DNA of 64,000 bases from Methanobacteriota archaeon (GTDB lineage Archaea > Methanobacteriota > Methanobacteria > Methanobacteriales > Methanobacteriaceae): NCBI GenBank assembly GCA_023411115.1, contig JAEYPF010000013.1:124001-188000 (forward strand), written 5' to 3'. Shown here one piece after another: positions 63,951-64,000 of this stretch. Below the pieces are notes generated by a model that made no database searches, was not told the DNA's origin, and worked only from the letters and a program-made list of their open reading frames with translations. Each line of letters opens with the position of its first letter. Position 1 is the stretch's first letter. Position numbers and translations under genes: made by a program.

Positions 63951-64000
63951 ACTGAAATGCAGGATTAATTAATTATTTTCCTATTTTTTTCTTTTTAGCC

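Overview
The window is a chromosomal segment of a methanogenic archaeon of the order Methanobacteriales, most likely Methanobacterium or a close relative. The sequence is AT-rich, and genes start with archaeal GGTGA/GGAGG ribosome-binding sites and AT-rich TATA elements. It carries a nearly complete energy-converting hydrogenase B operon (ehbA to ehbP), formylmethanofuran:tetrahydromethanopterin formyltransferase (ftr), archaeal-type queE/queD, archaeal-only families (DUF366, DUF5612, COG2413) and a tRNA-Trp whose intron has box C/D guide features. No CRISPR array, transposase, integrase or rRNA was seen.

Layout. 1-3.3 kb (minus strand): CBS-domain proteins, the deazaguanine genes queE and queD, DUF366 and a PCC-domain protein. 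3.4-8.6 kb (plus): a lipoprotein that seems to start at ATA, a small membrane protein, a predicted nucleotidyltransferase, homoserine dehydrogenase and a solitary Cas4-like nuclease. 8.6-11 kb (minus): a redox/stress group of cupin, ferredoxin, zinc-ribbon protein and a rubredoxin-hybrid cluster protein fusion. 11.3-12.5 kb: three tandem paralogs of an unrecognised small protein. 12.5-16.5 kb: an ACT/DUF5612 protein, an Fpg/Nei-type glycosylase with Ala in place of the catalytic Pro, a flavodoxin-fold reductase, a PNPOx-fold protein and a phosphoesterase.

16.8-28.4 kb (plus): a long accessory cluster headed by a TetR regulator with three operator-like palindromes. It continues with DUF116, an Fe-S protein, an alpha/beta hydrolase, a polysaccharide pyruvyl transferase family protein, a 926-residue reductase/acyl-ligase fusion, an unknown protein, a GMC alcohol oxidoreductase with a four-Cys motif, a flavoprotein and an SRPBCC protein. 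The gene content suggests regulated acid/aldehyde/alcohol chemistry on a lipid or other hydrophobic substrate, and this is the best candidate for an undescribed system. 28.5-31.5 kb: a PadR regulator divergent from a 30-residue Cys-rich microprotein, then nitroreductase, flavodoxin-ferredoxin and flavoprotein genes.

31.6-41.3 kb (minus): the ehb operon, a membrane [NiFe] hydrogenase with Mrp-antiporter-like subunits that drives ferredoxin reduction with an ion gradient. 41.3-49.7 kb: membrane hydrolase, aspartoacylase-like protein, argG, BofA-like, DedA-like, NAD(P)HX repair enzyme, a K+ channel with three tandem copies of an unrecognised domain, and a zinc-ribbon protein with a phage Mu gpF-like tail. 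50-58.6 kb: ftr, a PAS histidine kinase, a flippase-like protein, a YfcE-type phosphoesterase, a TRAM protein, a slipin, TrkA, small membrane proteins and an MBL hydrolase. 58.6-64 kb: tRNA-Trp (with intron), tRNA-Cys, PolX, a ProC-like reductase, a methyltransferase, a GNAT acetyltransferase and an orphan receiver whose phospho-acceptor Asp is replaced by Asn.
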